A stretch of 64,000 nt of DNA from Anaerolineae bacterium. Its GTDB lineage: Bacteria; Chloroflexota; Anaerolineae; Aggregatilineales; UBA2796. The stretch lies in the NCBI GenBank assembly GCA_019637555.1, contig JAHBVK010000026.1, forward strand, positions 1-64,000, in the 5' to 3' direction. Both the position numbers and the translations under genes were made by a program. This document shows positions 30,301 to 38,828 of the stretch, in pieces (position 1 is the stretch's first letter; every line of letters begins with the position of its first letter). The notes below the pieces were generated by a model. The model ran no database searches and had not been told where the DNA came from. It saw only the letters and a program-made list of their open reading frames with translations.

Positions 30301-30917
30301 TCCATCCGTACCGGACGCAGCGCGTTGATCGGGTAAACATCAATGATGCCACCGCGACGGCTGAACGTCCCCGGTTCAACCACTACCGAAGCTGGCTCGT
30401 AACCGATGCCTAGCCATGTCCGTAACAGCTTATCAGGATCAGCGGGCTGGCGGAGCTTTAACACCCGCGATGCTGCCTTGAACTCGCGCACTGGCAGAGT
30501 CCGCTGCATCAGCGCCAGCGCCGAGGTGACGATCACGGGCGGAGTCAGATCGCTGGCGGACATGCCCACCGCCGGACTGAGTGATGCCAGCGCGTCCAGC
30601 CGTGACCGGATAGCGTTCTGCGCCCACGGAGAGCGCTCGTAAAACAGGGCGCTCGGCTCGGCAAAACGCAAGACGGGTGTATCCGGCAGCCACGCGGGGA
30701 GCTGCTCGGTGATGTTGTAGGCACGTTCCACCGATCCGGTGACCACCAGAACGGGGCGTTTAAGCTGCTGCGCTAATGCCGCCACCACAAAAGGGCGGGC
30801 GCTGCGCAGCAAATGTTGATCGGGTGTGGGTTTACTGCTGGTGATGGCATTGACCAGTCCAGCGAAAGATGATGATTCGGAAAGAAGCGACAGCAAGCCA
30901 CGTAGTTGCAATTGCAT
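27369..30917 (-). CDS. mfd: Transcription-repair coupling factor
   Basis: This 1182-residue protein has the full length of Mfd. Domains in order are the UvrB-homology N-terminal region (about 1-330), the RNA-polymerase interaction (CarD-like) domain with VHVEYGIGRFAGM (about 500), and the SF2 translocase. The translocase has Walker A GDVGYGKTEIALRA, DEEQRFGV and TATPIPRTL (about 650-800), followed by helicase C (GRVGRS). The TRCF C-terminal domain runs from about 1010 to 1110. Mfd removes stalled RNA polymerase from damaged DNA and recruits UvrA. It is transcribed alone. Confidence 0.97.
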   Translation of the reverse strand: MQLQLRGLLSLLSESSSFAGLVNAITSSKPTPDQHLLRSARPFVVAALAQQLKRPVLVVTGSVERAYNITEQLPAWLPDTPVLRFAEPSALFYERSPWAQNAIRSRLDALASLSPAVGMSASDLTPPVIVTSALALMQRTLPVREFKAASRVLKLRQPADPDKLLRTWLGIGYEPASVVVEPGTFSRRGGIIDVYPINALRPVRMEFWGDEIESIRTFDPHTQRSADNLQQIVVVPARESLPKLARPVAERLSKWFSILPPGDEDLTSAAPDEAELYAESAFPMLEFYLPYFYSQPVSLIDYLPSDSLVVVEDWQGVAAALEELETQAVSQREEKLSLGQIPADYPLPYFTWEELRDQLRDHKPLHLAAPTGEESEDGDIFAGDPLSLGRLFAPGNRYGGQLKAFLDGLRDFYSADNRAIVVSNQAQRLAELWTDNGGGAITPVSQIDDGVSGITFVEGAMAEGWTFKPEEHPPLHLFTDAEIFGWKRPEPRRHLTPRAVSPEAYFADMVEGDYIVHVEYGIGRFAGMIKRTLDKSEREYLVIQFAGNDTLYVPIHQADRLTKFVGVEGQEPALSKLGSTEWLRAKENARANAEEVARDLLELYASRASVSGFAFPPDVPWQAELEASFPFIETEDQLRVLREVKADMERPQPMDRLICGDVGYGKTEIALRAAFKAVMAGKQVAILVPTTVLAQQHYNTFSQRMAAFPVKVEMLSRFRSHKEQKEIIDAAAAGAIDILIGTHRLLQEDVKFRDLGLLVVDEEQRFGVTHKERLKRMRTEVDILTMTATPIPRTLYMSLAGVRDISLLQTPPEERLPVLTHVGAYDDKMIRQAILREIDRDGQIYFLHNRVSTIDSMEHKLSELVPEARIIIGHGQMPEDELERVMTDFASGSYHVLLCTTIIESGLDIPNANTLIVDHADMFGLAQLYQLRGRVGRSVNQAYAYLFYPRHAHLTPEAKARLDTIAEQTDLGSGMNIAMRDLEIRGTGDLLGLRQSGYINSVGIHLYTQMLSQAVGKLKAGKKLEAEDAKAATVAAPILTIDLPVPAFIPVEFIPEMQMRLQLYRRIADINSVQALDEITAELTDRFGALPPEMLGLLFQVRVKLLAAAANVSAISFNEGQISIRLPYLAEVDRGGLQRYLENNVRVSRTAVWLPRESDDWQTHLLDVLDRLDMRETESAQS

Positions 30918-31088
30918 CCGGCTCGTAACCTCTTGCCACTATGCAGAACGTTTTATTTTACTAAAGGGAGCGCAGCCTGTGAAGTGTGGATAACGCCTCA
31001 AAACTTGTAGTCGCAGGCTGGTCGTGCGTTCAGCGAAGGTTGGAGTTCAGTGACTTCATATATAGTGGAAGGCGAAAGGGAACTCCTT

Positions 31089-31846
31089 ATGACGACGTGG
31101 ATTGGACATCTTCGGATCGCAGAGCAGTTGTTGGTGGAAAATCCGGCGCTTGATGAGGTTGCTTTTACTCTCGGCAATCTCGGACCTGATTCGGGGAAAC
31201 CAAATGCTGATTGGAGCGAGTTTGATCCACCGAAGCATGTGACGCACTTCCTGCGCGAAGGTGACGGCGAAGATCGCATTCACGACTTAGATTTTTATCG
31301 GGACTATCTGCTGAAAGTATCTCCCAACGAAAACTCAGTCTACAGCTATTACTTGGGCTATTTTGTCCATCTGCTCTGTGATAATCTGTGGACGCGCTGG
31401 GTATGGCAGGCATCGAAAGTGCAGTTTGCAGGGGAACTTGCCGAAAAAGGAAATGGCTTTGTCTGGGAACTCAAAAGAGACTGGTACGATCTCGATCATA
31501 AATATGTGCGAGATCATGAGAACTGCTTATTCTGGCGCGTGCTGATACCTACCCCTAACCCCGCAACAGTTCTCCCCTTTATACCCGAACATGCCATGCG
31601 CCATTCGCTAAATCACATTCGTGCCTTTACAGTGAGCCTGATCCAACGCATGTGCTTGATCGCGCCTATCCGTTCCTCAATGAACGCACGATGTCACGCT
31701 ATATTGATGATTCAGTTGCCACTGTACTCAAAATCCAAAGGAGATTAGCGACAAATCCCGATCTCAACGGCATCGCCTCAGCTTTATTTTTCCTAGCTGA
31801 AAACGACCTCGCTCCTTACAATCCGCCCTTAGGCGATGCATCATAG
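31089..31846 (+). pseudogene. Zinc-dependent phospholipase C-like protein, frameshifted
   Basis: The first part, from ATG 31089 (AGGGAA upstream), encodes about 180 residues like the PF00882 zinc-dependent phospholipase C fold: WIGHLRIAEQLL, AFTLGNLGPDSG, KHVTHF and YYLGYFVHLLCDNLW, with His and Asp residues fit to bind zinc. After HIRAF the frame runs into unrelated residues and stops at 31748. In the -1 frame the sequence continues sensibly as YSEPDPTHVLDRAYPFLNER and on to the stop at 31846. Loss of one T in the T run at 31626-31628 (within GCCTTTAC) would explain it. It is either a real inactivation or a sequencing error. The gene is more AT-rich than its neighbours. Confidence 0.7.
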
Positions 31847-32146
31847 ATGGCTTACAGTATCCGACTTAGCCTCTACATTCAGATCGTTTACCTAATGGCG
31901 CTATTCCCCGCCTAAAACAGGAAATAACCTTACCTCGAATCGAATATTACGCATTAGTGTTTAGCTACTTAGAGATACACACCGATGGATTTGTGCGAAG
32001 ATTAGATTAAGATGATTACAGCAGGCAATTAGTCGAGCATAAGCAACCTAGATTGGGCAAATTCGTATCTGGAAAAGTAGCTTGGGGGTTTGTAGAATCG
32101 ATAATCCGCATTTCTTTTTAGTGATGCGTAGGATGGTAGAGTACAT
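31847..32146. other. Intergenic region before fabF, no gene
   Basis: These 300 bases are AT-rich and contain stop codons in all frames at short spacing. No hairpin, RNA gene or repeat family member was recognised. The fabF promoter should lie in its last 100 bases, but no good consensus was seen. Confidence 0.5.
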
Positions 32147-33409
32147 ATGGACTGGACAAGAGATGGCTTTCGCCGTGTAGTGGTAACAGGGATGGGCGCG
32201 TTTACGGCGCTCGGCACGGTGCAAAGCATGTGGGATCGCTTGAAAGAAGGCATCTCAGGTATTCATCGCATCAGTACATTCGAGCCTAAAGAGCTGCCGA
32301 TCAAAGTGGCGGGCGAAATCCCTGACTTCGAGCCGACGCAGTACATTGATCGCAAGGAAGCGCGGCGCATGGCACGTTCCTCGCAACTCGCGGTGGCGGC
32401 GGCGAAGATGGCAGTTGATGACGCCGGACTAACCGAAGAAGATACCGAAGCAAAATCCGAACGCATCGGAGTCGCTGTCGGTACAGGGCTAGGCGGCTAC
32501 GAAATCCTTGCCACGCAAACGCATGAGTTCTTATCCTTCAAGAAGCGCATCAATCCCTTCGGTTTGGTCAGCGGCTTACCGAACATGCCCGCCCATTACG
32601 TCAGCCGCTTCCATCACGCCACCGGACCGATCACCGCGATCTCGACGGCATGTGCGACGGGTACGCAGTCGATTGGTGCAGGCGCGGACATGATCCGTTT
32701 GAATCAGGCGGATGTGGCGATTGTTGGCGGCGTGGAGTCAGTGATCGCGGATTACGCCTTCTCCGCCTTCGACGCGATGACGGTACTGGTTCGCGGTTAC
32801 GAAGATGCGCCGGAAAAGGCAAGCCGACCATTCGATAGAGAACGCAACGGCTTCGTCTACAGCGAGGGTGTCGGCATTCTGGTGCTGGAATCGTTGGAGA
32901 GCGCGGTCAAGCGCGGCGCACGTATCTACGCGGAGCTGCTCGGCTATGGCGTCTCCTCCGATGGGATTCACGTCGCGGCATTGGATGAAGAGGGCAAAGG
33001 TCCGGCGCGGGCAATGCGCTGGGCGCTGCAAAGCGGGCATACCAATCCCGATGAAGTCGATTACATCAACGCGCACGGCACGTCCACTGTCGCTAACGAT
33101 GCGGTAGAGACAACGGCGATCAAATCGGTTTTCGGCAGCCACGCTTACAATCTGTGGGTCAGTTCGACCAAGAGTATGCTCGGTCATGCGATGGCAGCTT
33201 CGGGCGCGATTGAAGCGATTGTCGCCATCAAGACGCTGATGGATCAGGTGGTGCACCCGACGATCAACTTGCTGACGCCTGATCCGCAATGCGATCTCGA
33301 TTACGTACCCAACACAGCGCGTGAGGCAGGCGGCAAGCTCAAGCGCGTCCTTTCCAACAGTTTCGGACTCGGCGGTCAGAACGCTACCGCGCTGTTCGGC
33401 ACAATCTAG
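32147..33409 (+). CDS. fabF: Beta-ketoacyl-ACP synthase II
   Basis: This 420-residue condensing enzyme has the Cys-His-His triad of KAS II: STACATGTQSIG, NAHGTSTVANDAVET and KSMLGHAMAASGA. GMGAFTALG at the start and FGLGGQNATALF at the end are also family marks. It elongates acyl-ACP with malonyl-ACP in fatty-acid synthesis. Other fab genes are not linked, so it may be a stand-alone elongation enzyme. ATG at 32147 is preceded by TAGGATGG. A palindrome pair ending in a T-rich stretch follows and probably terminates transcription. Confidence 0.96.
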   Translation: MDWTRDGFRRVVVTGMGAFTALGTVQSMWDRLKEGISGIHRISTFEPKELPIKVAGEIPDFEPTQYIDRKEARRMARSSQLAVAAAKMAVDDAGLTEEDTEAKSERIGVAVGTGLGGYEILATQTHEFLSFKKRINPFGLVSGLPNMPAHYVSRFHHATGPITAISTACATGTQSIGAGADMIRLNQADVAIVGGVESVIADYAFSAFDAMTVLVRGYEDAPEKASRPFDRERNGFVYSEGVGILVLESLESAVKRGARIYAELLGYGVSSDGIHVAALDEEGKGPARAMRWALQSGHTNPDEVDYINAHGTSTVANDAVETTAIKSVFGSHAYNLWVSSTKSMLGHAMAASGAIEAIVAIKTLMDQVVHPTINLLTPDPQCDLDYVPNTAREAGGKLKRVLSNSFGLGGQNATALFGTI

Positions 33410-33426
33410 GCAGATCAGAATCCAAA

Positions 33427-33519
33427 GGGTGGGTTAGAAACCCACCCCTACAATGACGACTGCGGCTATTGACGCCGCCGAATATACGGGTAATGTAGGG
33501 GCAGGTTTCTAACCTGCCC
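33427..33519 (+). repeat. Palindrome pair after fabF (GTAGGGGCAGGTTT family)
   Basis: The first hairpin is GGGTGGGTT/AACCCACCC (33427-33447). The second is GGGCAGGTT/AACCTGCCC with loop TCT (33499-33519). The internal spacer is unrelated to that of the tandem copies at 10816-11023, but both hairpins match them. The second hairpin is followed by GTTTTGTTT on the plus strand, so this copy can act as the fabF terminator. Confidence 0.8.
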
Positions 33520-33563
33520 GTTTTGTTTCATAAATTCCTTTCTCGCTATGGAGATTAGCTGAA

Positions 33564-33980
33564 ATGACTCGACACACCATTTCGACGGAACACGCGCCCA
33601 AAGCGATTGGTCCGTATTCGCAGGCAATCGTCGCCAACGGCTTCGTCTTTTGCTCTGGTCAGCTCGGGCTTGATCCAGCGACGGGCGATATGGTGCCGGG
33701 CGACATCAAAATGCAGGCACATCAGGCAATGCGGAATATCATGGGGGTTCTGGAGGCGGCTGGCACTGATTTAGAGCACGTCGTCAAAACCACCATTTTC
33801 CTCAGCGCGATCAGCGACTTCGCGGCGGTGAACGAGGTCTACGCTTCTTACTTCAAGGCAGCGCCACCCGCCCGCAGCACCGTCGGCGGTTTGCAGCTTC
33901 CCAAAGGCGGATTGGTCGAGATCGAGATGGTGGCGATGCTGCCGATCCCGCGCACCTATGAATCGGAAGAAGATCAGTGA
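33564..33980 (+). CDS. ridA: RidA-family reactive imine deaminase
   Basis: This 138-residue protein has the full length of the Rid/YjgF family. It carries GPYSQAIVANGFVFCSGQLG, the substrate-binding Arg in PPARSTVGGLQLPKGG, and VEIEMVAMLP near the end. RidA hydrolyses 2-aminoacrylate and related enamines produced by PLP enzymes, sparing other PLP enzymes from damage. GGAGA lies about nine bases before the ATG. It is on the same strand as fabF but separated from it by the palindrome pair, so it probably has its own promoter. Confidence 0.95.
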   Translation: MTRHTISTEHAPKAIGPYSQAIVANGFVFCSGQLGLDPATGDMVPGDIKMQAHQAMRNIMGVLEAAGTDLEHVVKTTIFLSAISDFAAVNEVYASYFKAAPPARSTVGGLQLPKGGLVEIEMVAMLPIPRTYESEEDQ

Positions 33981-34112
33981 CCAGCCATTGATCAGCGGAT
34001 CAGGGCGCGTCGATCAATCGTTATGCACAGGGAAGTCGGCTCGTTGTACAATGCCATCATCTCAGTACGCTGTATCAGCATATGAGCTGATGCAGTAATA
34101 GGTGTACAGTGA

Positions 34113-35870
34113 ATGGATGATTTGACAATCCCGGCTTCCTCCGCAAACAACGATTTCGAGCCAAGCCGTTCCATGCCAATTGAACCGGAGCCGCCGGAAA
34201 TAGACGACGTACCTGATATGCCACCGACCATGCCCGCGATTCGGCTCTCAGACGTGGACAAGGCGAAGGATAAGGACAAAGGCAAAGAGAAAGCGCCACC
34301 AGCACCAGCGCCCAGCATCAGCCAATCGGAGCTGACGGTTCCGGCTCCGGCGCGGGAACGTGATCATGCTGCTGATGTTCCCCGTTCGCTCGATCTGACC
34401 GAGCCTGCACCAGCCAACCGCGATCGCTCTCAAGAGAACAAAGATAAGACTCGCCCCGCGCGTTCGCAGCCGCCGGAAGTGGCACGCCAGATCGTTGCTT
34501 CGCCAGCAAAACCTGTAGCAACGCCGCCACAACCACAATCACAGCCAAAGCAATCAGCGACAACGCCACCGATCCAGCAGGTGCGTCCGCAGCCGCCGCA
34601 AGTTCCAGCGCAAACGTACACACCAGCGCCGATCTCGCAGCAGCCACAACTACAGCAGCAGCCTCCTCAGCAACCAGCGCAGCCCACTGTCCAGCGGCAG
34701 ATCGCGCCCGCAGCGCCTGCGCCTGCACACGGACAGTCGCAGCCACAGTCGCAGCCACAGCCACCCGCAGCGCCCGCGATCCCGCCGACGGCTGTCGCCA
34801 GCGAGAGCGACTATGGCAGCTACCGACGCCCGCGCCAGAATTGGGCGGTGGTGGCGCTGGCGGTCCTTGCGCTGGTCTCCACCGTGATGTTTGGCATTGC
34901 CTCGCTGATCGGCGTGCGTCTGGTCAATGCTGGACGGGAAGTGGCAGATGCCGCGTCGCACACACCGGCAGCTACCTCCTTGCCCACTTTCGATATGCCG
35001 CCGCCAACAGTGGGCGTTCAGATCGTGCCGTGGGACGGTCAGGAGCGCTTCACGGTGTTGATGATGGGCTTGGATAAGCGCCCCGGCGAGAACGGCACCG
35101 CTTTCCGCACCGACTCGATGATCATCGTCAGCATTGATCCGGGCACCAAGTCGGTAGGCTTATTGAGCGTGCCGCGCGATCTCTATATCGAGATTCCGCC
35201 GGATACGGTGGTTGGCTATGGCTACGGCTTGCAGCGCGTCAACTCCGCCTACGTGATCGGTGAATTGGCGCGCACGGGCTATGGACCGCAACTTGCCATG
35301 CAGACCGTCCAATACAATCTGGGGATGCGCATCCACGATTACGTGGTCTTCGACTTCAGCACCGTGATCGACGCGGTGAACGCGGTAGGCGGCATCGACA
35401 TTGACGTGCAAAGTGCGATCAACGATCCGTCGTATCCCAACATGTACTACGGCTACGATCCGCTGTACATTCCGGCTGGTCACATTCACATGGATGGCGA
35501 ATTGGCGCTCAAGTATGCGCGTTCGCGGCACGGCTCCAGCGACTTTGACCGCGCTAAACGGCAGCAAGAAGTGATCACCGCCCTGCGCGACAAAATCCTC
35601 AACGGCAACATGCTGCCCGATCTGCTGGTGCAAGCGCCCAATCTGTGGACGAACATGAGTCGCAGCCTCAAAACGGGCTTGTCACTGGATCAAATCTTAC
35701 GTTTGGCGGTCTATCTCAAGGATGTTCCGGCGGAAAATATCAAACACGGCGTGCTGGATACCAATTACGTGACGCCAACGATGTGGGATGGCGCATCGGT
35801 GCTGGTCCCCAACCGCGCCACGATTGGTCCGCTGTTGGTGCAAGTGTTCGGCGCGAACTACAATCAGTAA
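34113..35870 (+). CDS. LytR-CpsA-Psr (LCP) family protein with long Pro/Gln-rich N-terminus
   Basis: This 585-residue protein starts with about 235 cytoplasmic residues that are very rich in Pro, Gln and Ala, with charged patches. One membrane helix follows (about 243-270), then the extracytoplasmic LCP domain (about 305-480). LCP marks include MGLDKRPGE, FRTDSMIIVSIDP, LLSVPRDLYIEI, ALKYARSRHGSSDFDRAKRQ and GGIDIDV. LCP enzymes attach wall polymers or glycans to peptidoglycan from lipid-linked precursors. The N-terminal extension is far longer than usual and could tether the enzyme to a cytoplasmic partner. Confidence 0.9.
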   Translation: MDDLTIPASSANNDFEPSRSMPIEPEPPEIDDVPDMPPTMPAIRLSDVDKAKDKDKGKEKAPPAPAPSISQSELTVPAPARERDHAADVPRSLDLTEPAPANRDRSQENKDKTRPARSQPPEVARQIVASPAKPVATPPQPQSQPKQSATTPPIQQVRPQPPQVPAQTYTPAPISQQPQLQQQPPQQPAQPTVQRQIAPAAPAPAHGQSQPQSQPQPPAAPAIPPTAVASESDYGSYRRPRQNWAVVALAVLALVSTVMFGIASLIGVRLVNAGREVADAASHTPAATSLPTFDMPPPTVGVQIVPWDGQERFTVLMMGLDKRPGENGTAFRTDSMIIVSIDPGTKSVGLLSVPRDLYIEIPPDTVVGYGYGLQRVNSAYVIGELARTGYGPQLAMQTVQYNLGMRIHDYVVFDFSTVIDAVNAVGGIDIDVQSAINDPSYPNMYYGYDPLYIPAGHIHMDGELALKYARSRHGSSDFDRAKRQQEVITALRDKILNGNMLPDLLVQAPNLWTNMSRSLKTGLSLDQILRLAVYLKDVPAENIKHGVLDTNYVTPTMWDGASVLVPNRATIGPLLVQVFGANYNQ

Positions 35871-35995
35871 ATAGTCGATAGCTGAGTTTCGGACTAGCGC
35901 GACGATCCTGTTTGCAGCTTGTCATATCCGAAACTCAAGGCTGTGATGTAGACTGATGTAGTCAGTAATCAGCACTAGCAGGAGAGCCGACGCGC

Positions 35996-37039
35996 GTGCA
36001 AACTCCACCGCCAGCATCTTCACGGCGATTAAGCATCGACGTGCGATCCCGTTTGCCCGTCTGGGGACTGCGCTTGATCGCGGGCATGATCATGCTGTTC
36101 ATGTCCGAGATCGTGATGTGGCAGAATCCGCCCTCGCGCCAGCCTGTAGATTGGATCGCTCTCTACATCCTCTATGTGATGCTTGCCGCGCTGCTATTGG
36201 ATTTCGTGGTGCGTTTCCAAGCGCGGGATGTGGCGTCGCTCTTATTGGTCAGCGGTGCCTATGCCCTGATCCAGTCGGCGGTCTTAAATCCCGGTGCACT
36301 CTCCAACTTACCGATCAGTCTGGTCGTACGCGGGCTGGGTTTGCAGACAGCGGCGGCATTCTACGGCTTGCTGTTCTTTGTGCTGGTGATGCGCGGCAGG
36401 CAGCCAGACGCGCTGCAAGTGATCGGCGCGCTGGCGATTGGTCTGCTGTGGGGCGCGTGGCTGCATTGGTATCCGATCCAGCAGTCGGTGGCGTGGGGTG
36501 AGGTGGCGCTGCAAACCGCACAGCTTTACGCGCTGCTGTTCCTCGTGATCATCGGCGTGTTGTTCTTCGCCATCGGTCCGCGCTTCCGCGTGGTCAGGGA
36601 AAAACAGTTCGAGCTAGTGTGGTGGGAACAGATCGTCGCCATTGTGCCGCTGTTCATCGCCCTGCTGATCGGCATGGTGCAGAATGTGATCCCCGCGATC
36701 CCGTTGATAGTAGTCGTGGCGATAGGCGCATTCGTCGGTTGGGCGCTGTCTTATCAGCGCGGCGGCTACGAGCCGTCGATCCTCGCGGAGATGATGTTCG
36801 CCGCTCCGAATCTGATCACGCATATCGTGCTGTCGCTGATTTTCCTCGGCGCGGGCACACTCGCCTACAGCTTGATTCAGGATAAAGATTCAGTTGTCGG
36901 GGTGATCCTATATTTTCTGGTGCTCGGATTCGGGGTGCTGTGGCTGCCCGCCGCTTCGGTGCTGATCTTCCTCAAGTATCTGAACAACCGTAATCGGGAA
37001 GTGGTTGTGGATCAGGGCGATGATGGCGAGCGGGAGTGA
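35996..37039 (+). CDS. Polytopic membrane protein of unknown function
   Basis: This 347-residue protein is not assigned to a family. About ten hydrophobic segments cover residues 22-325, flanked by a short basic N-terminus and an acidic C-terminal tail. A Trp-rich loop reads WLHWYPIQQSVAWGE, and a cytosolic-looking polar stretch lies at about 200-210. No catalytic signature was seen. The start is GTG at 35996, with AGGAGA about eleven bases upstream. It follows the LCP gene by 125 bases on the same strand, so a role in envelope polymer assembly or export is possible, but only by position. Confidence 0.75.
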   Translation: MQTPPPASSRRLSIDVRSRLPVWGLRLIAGMIMLFMSEIVMWQNPPSRQPVDWIALYILYVMLAALLLDFVVRFQARDVASLLLVSGAYALIQSAVLNPGALSNLPISLVVRGLGLQTAAAFYGLLFFVLVMRGRQPDALQVIGALAIGLLWGAWLHWYPIQQSVAWGEVALQTAQLYALLFLVIIGVLFFAIGPRFRVVREKQFELVWWEQIVAIVPLFIALLIGMVQNVIPAIPLIVVVAIGAFVGWALSYQRGGYEPSILAEMMFAAPNLITHIVLSLIFLGAGTLAYSLIQDKDSVVGVILYFLVLGFGVLWLPAASVLIFLKYLNNRNREVVVDQGDDGERE

Positions 37040-37041
37040 GC

Positions 37042-38103
37042 CTAGTTAGCATTCTGCCAGATGATCAGGTGACTCACGCGAGTTTCAGCGTCAAAAAATT
37101 CATAGTAGAGTGCGAGTAATCGTGAGCCGTCGGGACTCCATTTGAGATAGGAGGCGGGCAGCACAGGCTCTAAGTCATCTGTTTTCGTTAGAGAAAAATT
37201 CCACACCCCTACCTGCGATTGTGAGTTTGTCGTTGAGAACGTTGTGCCTGCGATCAACCCTCGTTCAAATTGGAAATCGACAGTTTGACCAAACGGCACA
37301 TACTCACAGGCATTTCCAGATTCTCCATCGACATAGCCTGCATCAGACGTACTCAGGTTCACGAGCGATTCACCTGTGAGGGCATTGAATCTATACATAC
37401 AATTGAAATCATTGATGGCGATGATCTCATCATCATGCCAAAACAGTGTCATTCCGGATCTATTCGTCGTCCCGAAAGACCGAATTACTTCACCAGTATC
37501 GGGGTTCCTCACCTCAATGCCACCGGAATAGGAACTCAGGTGATACTTACTGTCAGGACTCCAAACCATTTGTGACCCATCGGTGAAGGTCTTTATTAGT
37601 TTACCGTTTGCCATGTCGTATAAATGGTAGTTGCTAGCCAATATTTTGCTGTTTGGACTAAACGAGACAGCTCTATCGGAATTCGTTATGGTATAAAGTG
37701 GAGTAAACCTTTCGGCGTCCCACACTCTTATAACTTTATCTCCCGCCTCTCCATCTTCACCTTCTAATACTGCGGCGATATATTTGCCATCAGGACTCCA
37801 TTGGAGAGCATCACCGAGTTCTCCGTCGTATTGGAAGATAATCGAGAATTGTTTGTCACTTTCTACCGCAATATCAAGGGTAGCCTCGATCTGCTGGCTT
37901 GCGATGTTCCAAACTTCCAGTGCATCGTTGTGTGCGATGACGATGCGTGTACCATCAGCACTCCACGCCGCTTCCTTAACGTACTCAAGCGTGAACTCGA
38001 CTCTATAAGTTTGTGCCTGCGTTAAGATGGAATTACGTGAAATGAGGAATAGGCTAATCGCCATACATAGGACGAAGACTCTAACAGGTTTTAGCACGCT
38101 CAT
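37042..38103 (-). CDS. Exported WD40-like beta-propeller protein
   Basis: This 353-residue protein has a signal peptide (residues 1-30, core VFVLCMAISLFLI). Repeated propeller-blade motifs follow: WSADGTRIVIAHNDALEVW, WSPDGKYIAAVLEGE, FSPNSKILASNY, WSPDSKYHLSSYSGG and WSPDGSRLLALYYE. These are typical WD40/TolB-type blades, probably a scaffold or ligand-binding propeller outside the membrane. Its base composition is noticeably more AT-rich than its neighbours, suggesting a different origin. It converges on the membrane-protein gene with two bases between stops. Confidence 0.82.
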   Translation of the reverse strand: MSVLKPVRVFVLCMAISLFLISRNSILTQAQTYRVEFTLEYVKEAAWSADGTRIVIAHNDALEVWNIASQQIEATLDIAVESDKQFSIIFQYDGELGDALQWSPDGKYIAAVLEGEDGEAGDKVIRVWDAERFTPLYTITNSDRAVSFSPNSKILASNYHLYDMANGKLIKTFTDGSQMVWSPDSKYHLSSYSGGIEVRNPDTGEVIRSFGTTNRSGMTLFWHDDEIIAINDFNCMYRFNALTGESLVNLSTSDAGYVDGESGNACEYVPFGQTVDFQFERGLIAGTTFSTTNSQSQVGVWNFSLTKTDDLEPVLPASYLKWSPDGSRLLALYYEFFDAETRVSHLIIWQNAN

Positions 38104-38146
38104 TTGTAGCGCCTAACTACACGACTACGTTGCTTGACTATTTCAG

Positions 38147-38166
38147 CCCGGAGCTTAAGCTCCGGG
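38147..38166. terminator. Perfect 20-base palindrome
   Basis: CCCGGAGCTTAAGCTCCGGG is fully self-complementary. The T-rich side (TCTTTT) lies on the plus strand, whereas both flanking genes are on the minus strand. It may be a weak bidirectional terminator after the SH3 gene or a dispersed repeat. Confidence 0.45.
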
Positions 38167-38203
38167 TCTTTTGGCATCAATAATGGCGTGGCAATTATAG
38201 GTG

Positions 38204-38752
38204 CTAAGCCTTCACCACTGGCGTTTTGTTGGCTTCGCGCGAGGTGCGGATCACTGCTTTGGACATCCAGCCCTGCTGAGTACCAACCTTGACCAGCCAC
38301 CAGCCGCCATCTTCGCTCTGCCCGATGATGGTGACTTCGGTGCGGCGCACATAAGAACCGATCTTCTCACCATCCAACTTCGGAGTCGCTCGCAATGCGC
38401 CTGATCCCGCGCTGACCGTGCCCGCGAAGTCAGTAGAAGTCGATTCGACGACGGGGGCATTGCGATCCCAATCTCGGGTGATCACGTAATAGCGGTTGAT
38501 CCAGCCCTTGCCCGCGCCTGTCTCGATCAACAGCCACGAGGCATTCTTGTTCTGCCCGATGATGGGAAATTCCGAGCCGCCAGACAGCTTGATGATGCTG
38601 GCATAGAACGCGCCGGGACCTGTACGCATGTTCAGCGCATAGACATTAATGATCACGCGCGGCTTGGACTCAGCGCGAACGGGCGCAGCAGTCAGCAGGA
38701 CACTAGTTAGCGCCATGATTAATGCCAGCGCCAGCAAATGCAGCTTTTTCAT
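38204..38752 (-). CDS. Exported protein with two bacterial SH3 domains
   Basis: This 182-residue protein has a signal peptide (KKLHLLALAL core, cleavage near VRAES) followed by two SH3b repeats. The first contains YALNMRTGPGAFY and GWINRYYV. The second contains GALRATPKLDGEKIGSYV, WWLVKVGTQQGWM and then an Ala/Lys tail. It is probably a wall-associated binding protein. ATG at 38752 is chosen because it starts the signal peptide and has AAGGAAG just upstream. It lies 76 bases downstream of fmt and could be transcribed with it. Confidence 0.85.
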   Translation of the reverse strand: MKKLHLLALALIMALTSVLLTAAPVRAESKPRVIINVYALNMRTGPGAFYASIIKLSGGSEFPIIGQNKNASWLLIETGAGKGWINRYYVITRDWDRNAPVVESTSTDFAGTVSAGSGALRATPKLDGEKIGSYVRRTEVTIIGQSEDGGWWLVKVGTQQGWMSKAVIRTSREANKTPVVKA

Positions 38753-38828
38753 GTCTTCCTTACCCCCGATCAAAGAGCTATTAACAGTTAATTCCGCGTT
38801 TCAGTGTACACCGCACTATTCGGATAGG

